A stretch of DNA of 64,000 nucleotides from Lolium rigidum. Its lineage: Eukaryota > Streptophyta > Magnoliopsida > Poales > Poaceae. Below are positions 21,693 to 32,560 of this stretch, piece by piece. The notes below the pieces were generated by a model. The model was not told the origin of the DNA, searched no databases, and was given only the letters and a program-made list of their open reading frames with translations. A program made the translations under genes and the position numbers. The DNA lies in NCBI RefSeq assembly GCF_022539505.1, contig NC_061514.1, positions 249,476,124 through 249,540,123 on the forward strand. The letters are read 5' to 3'. Within the stretch, counting starts at the first letter, position 1, and each line of letters starts with the position of its first letter.

Positions 21693-24504
21693 TCATGTGT
21701 AAAATGGGCGGAGTAACCGGACATTCCAGGGACGTTTAGTCTCCTCGTCAGCCTTGTCCGGCTTGTTTTTCTTAGCCTCTTGGGCATCTATGAGATAGTA
21801 GGAATCATTGCCTACCGCCTTGCTCACGATGAAGGGACCCTCCCATGGGGATGCTAGTTTATGCTGTCCGGCTGTCCGTTGGATCAGCCGGAGCACTAGG
21901 TCTCCTTCTCGGAATACTAAGGTCTTGACCTTCCGGCTGTGGTAGCGACGGAGGCTTTGCCGATATACGGTTGACCTGGACTCGGCCATCAGCCGGACCT
22001 CTTCAACCAGGTCGACTCCATCTTCGCGAGCTTCTTTGGCTTCAGCTTCTGTGTAGAGCTTGATTCTTGGCGCGTCGTGCTCGATATCAGTCGGCAGGAC
22101 GGCTTCGGCCCCGTATACGAGGAAGAAAGGTGTGAACCCGACTGAGCGGTTTGGCGTTGTGCGCAGGCTCCATAGCACACTGGGCAGCTCTTCAATCCAG
22201 CAGCCGGCTGAGCGCTCAAGCGGCTCCACCAGCCGGGGCCGGATGCCGGCTAGGATCAAGCCGTTAGCCTTCTCCACTTGGCCGTTGGTTTCCGGGTGCG
22301 CCACGGACGATAGGTCCATCCGGATCCCCATCTCTCCGCAGTAGCGTTTGAAGATGCCTTCGGCGAAGTTGCTGCCATTGTCGGTGATGATGCTATGCGG
22401 GTAGCCATATCTCACGATTATTTCCTTGAGGAATGTGACGGCTGTGGAGCCGTCCAGCTTCTTGATTGGCTTGGCTTCGATCCACTTAGTGAACTTGTCA
22501 ATCATCACCAAGAGATGAGTCATGCCGCCTCGGGCTGTTTTGAATGGGCCCACCATATCCAAGCCCCATACGGCAAATGGCCAGGTAATGGGGATGGTCT
22601 TCAAGGCGGAAGCCGGCGTGTTCCTTTGCTTGGCGAAGCGTTGGCAGCCGTTACACTTCTTCACCAGGTTCTTCAGCGTCTCGAGCGCAGTCGGCCAGAA
22701 AAAACCGTGCCGGAAGGCTTTGGCCACTATGGCTCGGGAGGAGGCGTGATGGCCGCACTCACCCTGATGGATTTCCCTTAGGAGTTCAATCCCTTCAGCC
22801 GGCTCGACGCACCGCTGGAGCACCCCACTTACGCTGCGTTTGTACAGCTCGTGGTTGATGATTGTATAGGCCTTGGCCCTTCTCTCAATCTGCCTGGCCT
22901 GGACTCTGTCATCAGGAAGACACCGTCGGTGAGGTAGGAGAGGAATTCTTGTGCCCATGAAGGTACGCATCTTATCTCGAATACGCCGACCAACAGGGTC
23001 TCCCGCGTGGGAGCTTCCGGCTTCGATCGCATGGTCGCCGGGTTCGGCTTGCTAGCCGGCGGGTTCGGCTTGCTAGCCCCCGAGTGTGGCGATGAAGCCC
23101 CCGGGTTGGACTGAGAAGTCCCCGGGTTCGGCATGGTAGCCGGCGGGTCCGGCTTGTTAGCCCCCGACTTGGGCGATGAAGCCCCCGGGTTCGGCTGAGC
23201 AGCCCCGGGTCAGCCGGCACGAATATTGAATCCGAATCCGGTGACGGTATGATGGACGGCTTCTTGATAACCGCCAAGGCGATGCCCGGCGGAATGGCTT
23301 GCCGGGTTGAGCCAATCTTGGACAAGGCGTCAGCCCGCCTCGTTGTTTGCCCGTGGCACATGGTGGAATTCCGCAGCCGTCGAAGAAGCCGGATAGCTGC
23401 TGGACATGGAAGCGGTACGAGGCCATGTTGGCGTCCTTCGCGTCCCGCCGCCGGATGCTTGCTGTATGACCAAGTCGGAGTCGCCGAAGCAAAGTATGCG
23501 ACGCACGCCAATCTCCTTGGCCAGCTTCAGCCCATGTATGAGCGCTTCATACTCCGCCACATTGTTGGATGCGGCGAAGTGGATCTGCAGGACATAGTCC
23601 AGCCGGTCTCCCTTGGGAGAGGTGATGACGATGCCGGCTCCCAGGCCGTTGCGCATCTTCGAGCCGTCGAAGTGCATCTTCCAATGTGTGGAATCCGGCA
23701 CGAGCGGCGGTGCGCATCTCAGCCCAGTCGACGAAGAAGTCCGCGAGGATCTGCGACTTGATGGCTGTGCGTGGCTCGTAGAGGATGGTGTGGGCGGCTA
23801 GCTCCAGGGCCCACTTGGCAACTCGGCCGTTGGCATCCTTGCTGCCGATGATTTCTGCCAGAGGTGCTGTGGCAACCACCCGGATAGGATGTTCTTGGAA
23901 GTAATGCTTGAGCTTCTTGGCTGCCATGTAGACACCGTAGGTGACCTTCTGGTAGTGGGGGTAGTTTTGCTTCGACTGGGAGAGCACTTCGCTGAGGTAG
24001 TAGACTGGGCGCTGGACCAGCTGCTCTCTGTTTTCGGCTTCTTTGCGCTCCACCACCAGGACAACGCTAACCACTCGGTTGGTGGCGGCGATGTATAACA
24101 GCATCGGTTCCATTGAACCCGGCGTTGCAAGGATTGGCGCGGTTGAGAGCACGCGCTTTAAGTCACGGAAGGCTTCATCCGCCTGCGGTGACCAGACGAA
24201 CTTGTCCGCCTTCCTCATCAACTGATATAGGGGCAGTGCCTTCTCCCCCAGCCGGCTGACGAAGCGGCTCAAGGAAGCCAGACAGCCAGCGAACTTCTGG
24301 ACGTCCTTGAGGCACTGCGGCAGCTCCATCTTCTCAATGGCACTGATCTTCTCTGGGTTGGCTTCGATTCCTCGCTGAGAGACGAGGTAGCCCAGGAGTT
24401 GGCCGGCTGGCACGCCGAAAGTGCACTTGGCCGGGTTGAGCTTCATCCGGACTCTTCGCAGATTGGTGAAGGTTTCTCTTAGGTCATCAAGGAGGGTAGG
24501 CATC
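21693..24504 (-). pseudogene. Y pol, 3' part: RT end, RNase H, second RNase H, integrase
   Basis: Going from 24504 down, the RT thumb (MKLNPAKCTFGVPAGQLLGY) is followed by the gypsy RNase H region (QRPVYYLSEVLSQSKQNYPH; ILADFFVDW). A second RNase H follows at 23701-23440 (WKMHFDGSKMRNGLGAGIVI; ASNNVAEYEALIHGLKLAKE), the archaeal-type domain that marks the Tat lineage. A proline-rich repeated spacer (NPGAS-type, 23215-23030) precedes the integrase at 22970-21693. That integrase has HHASSRAIVAKAFRHGFFW, GLDMVGPF, TDNGSNF and NGQVEKANG, so all three catalytic acidic residues are present. It ends PWNVRLLRPFYT. Frames change near 23760 and 23400, so the polyprotein is broken, although the 425-aa integrase frame is open. 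Confidence 0.9.
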
Positions 24505-25679
24505 TGTTGACTGCCAAAACCCACCGGCGGGCAGCGGCCTTGTCAACACTGTAGAGCCGGGGGGAGCCTAGAGCTGCGGCTGGCTGAGACCCCTCCGAGC
24601 GACGGCCCGCAATGCTCTTCTGGTCACACGCGGCGTTGCGAGTGCAGGGCGTGCCACCTGACCTATACCTGGTCGAGAAGGTGATGAGGATGCCTCGCTT
24701 AGTTTCCCGCAGGGCATACATGTAAACGTTAAATACGAGCCTCGATCGGCTCTCGAGTTATCCCGTGAATCGGCTCAAAGAGCCGATCCACCCATGATCC
24801 GTACGGGGTGCACGAATACTTGGTGGTCCTGCTTGATCAAGATGAAGCTAATGAGATCTACGACGATTTAGGGTTTTCACCGCATAACCGGATCATCCTA
24901 CTCCAGAGTTGGGCCTTGCGGCCACGCACGGTGCTCGTAAGCCGATCCTAAACAAGGCCGGAAAACCAACATGAAGTTGATTCTAGGAACATCCCGTTTA
25001 GGACTTGCGAACGCCACCCTACGTGCCACCGGATCCTCCCCCCATTGTAAGGCCAAACTATTGCAGATATTAAACTAATCCTTGTAGAACAAGGAGCAAT
25101 CGTAACGGACCAGATCTACTAAATAATGATCAAGCGGGTGCCGCCCCCACACCCGAGATAGGCGTGAGGGCGGCTAGATATGCAAGGGTTGCACTACGTA
25201 AGCATGCTTAAACGAAGAACAATGCTAACCCTAACACATCTAATGATAACTACGTTGCTCGCCATCAAAAGCGCTTCGATACGAGCAACGCATGAACAAC
25301 GTGGGCTTTGTGCTGCCTAGATCGCAAGATGCGATCTAGGCAGCATGTCGCTTACCCGATAGAAACCCTCGAGACGAAGGAGTTGGCGATGCGCCGAGAT
25401 TGGTTTGTTTTTGGGGTTGAACGTGAGTTGTTGTTTATTCCATAAACCCTAGGTACATATTTATAGTCCAAGCGGACTCTCTAATGCGGGCGTGCACCAA
25501 ACCGTGCACGAATAAGACTCTATCTCTAAACTAAAATACGATCTAATATGTTACAGATACACGGGCAATTAAGCCCAACTTGGTATAAAAGGCCGATCCA
25601 CATACTTCTTCTATATATTTCTTCACATCCATCTTCGATCGCGGCCCACCTCTGACTTGGTCAAATTCCGGTGATAACA
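24505..25679 (-). repeat. 3' LTR of element V
   Basis: On the minus strand it starts TGTTATCACCGGAATTTGAC and ends GGTTTTGGCAGTCAACA. It contains a 16-bp-arm hairpin at 25311-25345, which lies downstream of the TATA box in transcript order. Confidence 0.93.
25311..25345. other. Perfect hairpin in the V LTR (also at 30697-30731)
   Basis: The arms TGCTGCCTAGATCGCA and TGCGATCTAGGCAGCA are perfect complements around a 3-nt AGA loop. Both LTR copies keep it unchanged. It lies in the transcribed part of the LTR, so it could form in the RNA leader. Confidence 0.85.
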
Positions 25680-26176
25680 CATGCCCCCCTGGTTTTGGAA
25701 ATATCATTTCCAAAATCATCATGCTCTTCTCTCGTCGGGTCATGTCGTGGCATCACCGTTGCAGTACCTCTTGTCTCTTCATATTTTGCAGTAAGGAGCC
25801 ATGATGCCGATAACGAAGGCAGCGAAGATTAGTAACATGGCATCAGTGGTATGCAAACAATCGGCTCTCCTTGAGCAATCGGCTCTTTATTAAAAAACCC
25901 TCTTTTAATACTGAAGAAGCGTTCCCAGCCAACTGTTCTGCCGATAGTCGAAATCAGACGATCTCTTTTTTTTTAAAAAGGAAACCGATGGCGCCGCATC
26001 AGTCTCTCTCATAAACACACCGGGTAACGTTGAGCTAGCCATCCTCCAAACGGTAACTCGCGACCTCTATCTGCAAAGACAGAGTCAGATCCCCAAATCG
26101 CCGCCTGAGCAGTTCCAATCCAACACCCCCTTCACAGATCTCGACCGCGCGGCTTCCAATCTCTTCAACGCATCCC

Positions 26177-29100
26177 ATGGCGGAATCAGCTAACACTGAC
26201 ACCACGGTCTCCGGACTGAAGGTAATCCTCAACCTCCTCTTGCCGTTTGGTTTTGACACGGGATTAATGCAAACACTTGAATTAATACCTCGCTCCGCCA
26301 TTAATTTAGGTTTCAGACATTCTTCTGCCACATCCTTCTCTCGCAAATTCGATGTGCCTCGGCCCTCTTTCTTCCGAGAGCCCTGCCCTGTTAATCTCAT
26401 GCGAAGCTAACAGAATCCCCTTTGTGAGCCAAAACCTAGATCTGACTTCCTGGGCCGACTGCCTGCGAGCCTGGCCCAATCCCCCTGAAGGTTGGGTGGC
26501 ATGGTACAATAGGGTATCAAAGTCTCACTATGCCACTTGGGAAACCATAGGAATAGCCGATGCCCTGTCATTATCGCTGTCTTCTCTTGAGAAGAATGAG
26601 AACATCTTGAAAACCATCGGCTACTTCTGGTCTGACGCACTGAACTCGTTTCATGTTTGGTCATGGTCCTATGACTCCGACCCCGCCGGATGTGGCCATG
26701 ATCACAGGGCTAGACATTGCATCTCCCAGCCCTTCTGCATTCAAGCTGCCAAAGGTCCCCTTTACTCTCTCCTCCAAAAAAGAGTGTACCAGCTGGGGTG
26801 CCTATCTTAATCGTTATATGAAAACCAAAGGCCCGGTGACAGAGAGGGAGCACACAGCCTTCTTGAATTTCTGGTTGGAGCACTTCATTTTCTGTGGTCC
26901 GTCACTTGCTCCTACCAAGAATTACCTCTCCCCGGCCTATGAACTCGCTAAAGGCACCCAACTTGGTCTCGGGCAAGCTATTCCTTGGAGAGATTTATCG
27001 ATCCCTTCAACCGATGTCCGTCAAACTGTTCACTCGCAAGACAGCTTAAAACTCGGCGGCCCCCGGTGGTTCATCCAACCGTGGGCCCAACTATACTTCC
27101 AAAGCCAAATCCCGGACTTCCCATCGCTGACCAACCGCACCTTTCCGGATGAAAATGGCAAGGAAATTCGGTGCACCAGCCTACGGCCAAGCCCTGTATG
27201 GTCTCCCGGGTAGCGATTGATCCCCAAGGAAGCAAGCAGGTGGTTTAAGATTTTCTTCCAGGGTTTAGACAACCCCCTGTTCCACCCTTATACTGAATCG
27301 GTGAACTTTGAAAACCCCGTTTCTTTCCGATTGGACGACCTTGCCGATGACGCCGGCACACAGCACTTGTACTCCCTCATGATTCGTCCTTGCTTTCTCC
27401 CTGTTGGCATGAGCACCTCGAACCGGATCATCAAGCCCGGTTATGAGTGTTATCAACCAGTAGTAGCGGCTCGGCAGCTTGGTCTCGGACAGGTGCCCCC
27501 ACACTTCTTCCTACACCACCCGACAGCAAGTAGAGCTGAACCGCTCGACATCCTCACCGCCCAAAGGTGTTACACCTTCTTTGACGCTCTGGCCATACCA
27601 ATCCCCCACGACCTCCGTTTCTCCTTTACCACCGACGGCTTTGAAACTTGGTGGTCCATGTGGAAGACCCATGTCTTCAGGAGGGCACTAGGACCGCAGC
27701 TGAAGGAGCTTGACGCCGAATATGATCCCCCTGCCGACCAGGTACCGTCACTTAAGTATTTCTTGTAACTGCCTTATGGTGATTGCCCGTGAACTGACTC
27801 TCTTCTCTTGGCAGCAACAAGATGGCCCCGCCCCTACACAAGCCGACGGCTCCCCTTTCGTCTTTCTTCCTCCGGCACCGCGTGGTTCTCTTCTGCCAGA
27901 GCTCGCCTCCCCGAAGAAAGTTATAATGCAGAGTCAACCGATTTCACCGAAATCGGCTTCCAAGAGTAAAGCGTCTTCGGGGCCCGTTGCCCCCCGAGCC
28001 TCGACTCAGGCGAGGACGGCGGTGAGGAAGGTAGCGGTCAGGAAAACCCTGAAGCGTAAAGCTCCGGCCCAGGAAAGCTTGCGTGTAAGTTGGTTTAGAC
28101 CCTGCAGGCGCTTGTCCATTTTTTCCAAAGAATTTGTTCGTGACGCACTTGCATCCTTTCCTACAGGCCTCCACTGATGGATCCTCCAGTGGAGCCGAAG
28201 AAACCAGCCAGGGAGAATCGAGCTCAGGTGATTCCGAGAGGTCCACTACCCGGAGTCAGACGGCTTCGCCAGCGCCGGCTTCCAAGAAAAGGTCGATCAC
28301 CGGAACCCCTACTCCTCAGGCCCCGACCAGATCAGGGTTACGTACGAAGCACCGCTGCGTTAAGAGGGCTCGCAAGAACCCACCAACCTCTCCATCAAGC
28401 CAGGAGATCTCAAATGTAATTATCTCCGTGGTCATGCTTTCATGTTGTCCCGTTATCACTTGGATCGGCTAATCACTTCCTCTTGTAGGTCGCCGAAACT
28501 TCTAGCGGGGATGTTGAGGAGGTACAGAGGCCGTCCGCTACCCTGGATCTAGCTGCCCCGACGCCAGCGGCTGCACGAGTGGTTGATCCAACCGAGTCCC
28601 CAGAAAAGCCGATCGTTACTGCGTCGGCTGCTCCTTCCCCCTTGGGAGAGGTATGTCTCTCCCTTTTGGCTCTATCAGTTCCTCGTCACCTGCTAAACTC
28701 ACTGTGTTTGCCTTATCAGGGTTGTGATCTCTCGAGCTTGCTTACGTTCGACCCAGCATCCATCGATCCCATCCCTTCCAAGGCAAGTGGGGAGCCAGAT
28801 ATCAGCACGGTCCGTGGCCAGCTCCAGCGCCTCAAGGACTTGCTCTCTACCTCTATTGAGGCTCGATTGAGAATTCCGAAGAAGTCAAAGGCATCCTCGC
28901 GGATATCCATTCTCATCTCCCTATGACCCCGCAAGTGAAGCTTTGGCCCGCCGTCACCCCGTCGGTCTTTAAGTCACGGATTCAATCAGCTCGCCAAAGG
29001 ATTACTCTTCGCCACTCCCAACTTCCGCCGAGAGCCGATATTGCCGAGAAGTGCCGACGGCTCAATGAGAAGAAGGCTGCTCTGGACGCCAAGACGGATA

Positions 29101-29384
29101 CTTCTGCCACCCGTACCGAACTCGAGACCTTGCACAAGGAGTTGGAGGACCTCGAAGAGAGGGTAAGGGTGACCAAACAGCTCATCCAAGACAAGGAGGC
29201 CCTTGTTGCCCGCTCTGAAGAAGAAGCAAAAGGTCTCACAGCCGATCTGAAGACTGATCTGGCTGAAATCCGTTCCCTGAGCAATCAGCTGGTGACGGGC
29301 AAAGACGCAGATGACGAGGCTGAGATCGCTGAGGCGGAACGCATCCGTGTTGATGCTATCATCGCCCTCGGTGTGTTTCTTTAG
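26177..29384 (+). pseudogene. V antisense gene: plant-mobile-domain-like protein with coiled coil
   Basis: The first exon, MAESANTDTTVSGLK, ends at a GT donor (26222). Next comes a long region at 26400-27740 with WETIGIADALSLSLSSLEKN and GHGPMTPTPPDVAMITGLDI. The pattern MTPTxxDVAxxTGL resembles the plant mobile domain (aminotransferase-like PMD) found in transposon-derived plant proteins. Clean introns follow: 27742-27814, 28085-28166, 28416-28498 and 28651-28719. The exons between are Ser/Pro/Lys-rich and likely nuclear (KKRSITGTPTPQAP). The last exon is a coiled coil (LETLHKELEDLEERVRVTKQ) ending near 29384. Frame breaks near 26660 and 27210 suggest decay or sequencing indels. The gene faces opposite to V. 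Function unknown. Confidence 0.7.
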
Positions 29385-29863
29385 TAGGGCTTTCATAGAC
29401 AAATGATTCTGCTTCTCGGTAGGGCCTTGATGTGTTAATCGCTACGTTTGCAACGTTTTGCTTCTCTCCTTCTTGTTTTTTATTGGCCGATCTTCCACCG
29501 GCTATCATTTACCATCTGTCTGGTGTGGTGACCATATGCCTCCCTCGAGCCGAATCTGTCTGGTAACTACAGATATCGGCTTTGCGTTACGCCCAGGCGC
29601 TGTACTCGCAAGTCAGCCCCGTTGGGATTCGTGTAGTCGACGTGGCTGCTGTTCGTTAGATCGCCGCTGGACCCAAGCAAACCATGTGGTGAACATAATC
29701 TCAGCCGGCTCGTTGGATCAAAGCCCTCTCATGAAGGTATCGTAGTTCCCCTCGTGTAAATCTGGGGCACTAGGCTCCGTCGGGAGGACGAGTAATGCGT
29801 TCGCATCAGCCGAAGTCTCGCCATCGGCTTTCCTTTGCTCGTTTGTTTTGCGCATCAGCCGAT

Positions 29864-29881
29864 GTCCCACCGGGCGTGCCA
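29864..29881 (-). other. Primer binding site of element V
   Basis: TGGCACGCCCGGTGGGAC on the minus strand begins just inside the right (5') LTR, where a tRNA 3' end would prime minus-strand synthesis. I cannot name the tRNA. Confidence 0.7.
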
Positions 29882-29886
29882 GAATG

Positions 29887-31064
29887 TGTTGACTGCCAAA
29901 ACCCACCGGCGGGCAGCGGCCTTGTCAACACCGTAGAGCCGGGGGAGCCTAGAGCTGCGGCTGGCCGAGACCCCTCCGAGCGACGGCCCGCAATGCTCTT
30001 CTGGTCACACGCGGCGTTGCGAAGTGCAGGGCGTGCCACCTGACCTATACCTGGTCGAGGAAGGTGATGAGGATGCCTCGCTTAGTTTCCTGCAGGGCAT
30101 ACATGTAAACGTTAAATACGAGCCTCGATCGGCTCTCGAGGTTATCCTCGTGAATCGGCTCAAAGAGCCGATCCACCCATGATCCGTACGGGGTGCACGA
30201 ATACTTGGTGGTCCTGCTTGATCAAGATGAAGCTAATGAGATCTATGACGATTTAGGGTTTTCACCGCATAACCGGATCATCCTACTCCAGGTTGGGCCT
30301 TGCGGCCACGCACGGTGCTCGTAAGCCGATCCTAAACAAGGCCGGAAAACCAACATGAAGTTGATTCTAGGAACATCCCGTTTAGGACTTGCGAACGCCA
30401 CCCTACGTGCCACTGGATCCTCCCCCCCATTGTAAGGCCAAACTATTGCAGATATTAAACTAATCCTTGTAGAACAAGGAGCAATCGTAACGGACCAGAT
30501 CTACTAAATAATGATCAAGCGGGTGCCGCCCCCACACCTGAGATCGGCGTGAGGGCGGCTAGATATGCAAGGGTTGCACTACGTAAGCATGCTTAAACGA
30601 AGAACAATGCTAACCCTAACACATCTAATGATAACTACGTTGCTCGCCATCAAAAGCGCTTCAAGTACGAGCAACGCATGAACAACGTGGGGCTTGTGCT
30701 GCCTAGATCGCAAGATGCGATCTAGGCAGCATGTCGCTTACCCGATAGAAACCCTCGAGACGAAGGAGTTGGCGATGCGCCGAGATTGGTTTGTTTTTGG
30801 GGTTGAACGTGAGTTGTTGTTTATTCCATAAACCCTAGGTACATATTTATAGTCCAGCGGACTCTCTAATGCGGGCGTGCACCAAACCGTGCACGAATAA
30901 GACTCTATCTCTAAACTAAAATACGATCTAATATGTTACAGATACACGGGCAATTAAGCCCAACTTGGTATAAAAGGCCGATCCACATACTTCTTCTATA
31001 TATTTCTTCACATCCATCTTCGATCGCGGCCCACCTCTGACTTGGTCAAATTCCGGTGATAACA
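29887..31064 (-). repeat. 5' LTR of element V
   Basis: The second LTR copy of V, 1,178 bp, keeps the hairpin at 30697-30731 and the minus-strand TATA. Confidence 0.93.
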
Positions 31065-32560
31065 GCATCTCCTTGGTTTTTACAACGACATCATCCACAT
31101 ATGCGTGAACATTTCTGCCGATTTGATCCTGCAAACACTTTTGCATGCACCTTTGGTAGGTGGCGCCTGCATTTTTCAAGCCGAATGGCATAGTCGTGTA
31201 GCGAGTAAGCCCCGTACGGGGTAATGAACGAAGTCTTTATTTGATCATCCGGATTCAAAGGAATGCGGTGGTAGCCTCGAATAGGCATCTAGAAAAGACA
31301 ACAGTTCACAGCCGGCAGTCGAGTCTATGACTTGATCTATGCGCGGCAGGGGAAGGGGTCCTTCGGGCACGCCTTGTTCGGGCTGGTGTAGTCGATACAC
31401 ATGCGCCAGGAGCCGTTCTTCTTCAAGACCAGGACCGGGTTTGCTAACCAGTCCGGGTGCGAGTACTTCCATGATGAAGCCGGCAGCTAGGAGCCGGGCG
31501 ATTTCTTCACCGATGGCCTTCCTTCGTTCTTCGGCGAAGCGCCTGAGAGGCTGCTTCACCGGCTTGGCGTCAGGCCGGACGTGGAGGTGGTGCTCAGCCA
31601 ACTCCCTCGGCACACCCGGCATGTCTCTTGGAGTCCATGCAAAGATGTCCCGATTCTCACGGAGGAAGCTGGTGAGCTCGCTTTCCTATTTCTTGCTCAA
31701 GCCGGCACCAATGGTGACGTACTTGTCCGGCTGTGCCGGGTCCAGCAGGATCTTCTTGGTGCTGTCGGCCGGCTGGAAGTGAGTCGTCCCAGCCGGGTTG
31801 CCTCCAGCCGGCATGTCCGTCTGCGCGGCCTTGGCGAGGGCAACGGCGTCGTGGATGAGCTGCTTCTCGGTGGCGATGACCAGCGTCCGGGCCATTTTGG
31901 AGCTCGCGTGGCGCAATCCATGGAGCGGCGATAGTCGCCGGCTATGGTGATGACCCCCTTTGGGCCGGGCAGCTTCATCTTCAGGTACCCATAGTGGGGC
32001 ACCGCCATGAACTTGGTCGGGGCCGGCCTGCCCGAGGAGCGCGTGGTAGGGACTCACGAGGTCCACCACCTCGAACTCGATTCTCTCGGTGCGGAAGTGG
32101 TCCGGCTTCCCGAACATCACCTCGAGCGTGATCCGGCCGATCGGCTGGCAGCAGTGGCCTGGCACGATGCCATGGAAGACGGTGGGGGTGGGGCGCAACT
32201 CGGCCTCCTGGATGCCCAGCTTGCGGGCGGTGTCGCGGTAGAGGATGTTGATGCTGCTGCCGCCGTCGATGAGGACGCGCGAAAATCGCACGCTGCGCCG
32301 AGTCGTGCCGATGGTGGGGTCGAGGACCATGGCGTAGCTGCCCGGCTTCGGCAGGACAGCCGGTGTGTTGCGGCGATCGAAAGTGATGGCCTGCTCTGAC
32401 CAGTTTAGGTACTGGGGGACCGGCGGTATGACCGCGTTGACCTCGAGGGAACGGCTCTGCTGGCTCGTTTTGTCCTCGGGCTCGGAGGTGAAGATGATGT
32501 AGGTAGCATCTTCGGCCAGATATCGGCCATGGTGCACTTGGTTAGCCTCGTGGTGCTCGA
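31065..32560 (-). pseudogene. Y pol, 5' part: protease and RT up to YVDD
   Basis: From 32537 the frame gives VPQYLNWSEQAITFDRRNTP, then the aspartic protease signature VLIDGGSSINILY (DGGSS in place of the usual DTG/DSG), then VVDLVSPYHALLG. The next pieces lie in other frames (MAVPHYGYLKMKLPGPKGVI at 32008). An in-frame stop lies near 31686, just before the RT entry (RDMPGVPRELAEHHLHVRPD). RT motifs follow: PLPRIDQVIDSTAGCELLSF, TTMPFGLKNAGATYQRCM and YVDDVVVKTKE at about 31100-31070. V interrupts right there. At least four single-base frame changes occur over 1.5 kb. Confidence 0.88.

Larger units (their letters stand above)
24505..31064 (-). mobile_element. Element V: non-autonomous LTR retrotransposon carrying an antisense gene
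   Basis: LTRs are at 24505-25679 and 29887-31064 and the target duplication is GCATC (24500-24504 and 31065-31069). V is inserted in the RT gene of Y, immediately after its YVDD region. Orientation is minus: primer site TGGCACGCCCGGTGGGAC at 29881-29864, polypurine tract CCAGGGGGGCATG right of the left LTR, and an LTR TATA (CTATAAATA) on the minus strand. The 4.2-kb interior has no gag, protease, RT or integrase. It holds instead a spliced gene on the plus strand. LTR copies differ by about ten substitutions plus many 1-bp indels, so it is the youngest insertion in the nest. Confidence 0.92.

Noticed and set aside
22972..23511. Separate low-complexity gene between RNase H and integrase of Y
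   Set aside because: This is the polyprotein spacer with Pro/Gly-rich repeats read in a shifted frame.
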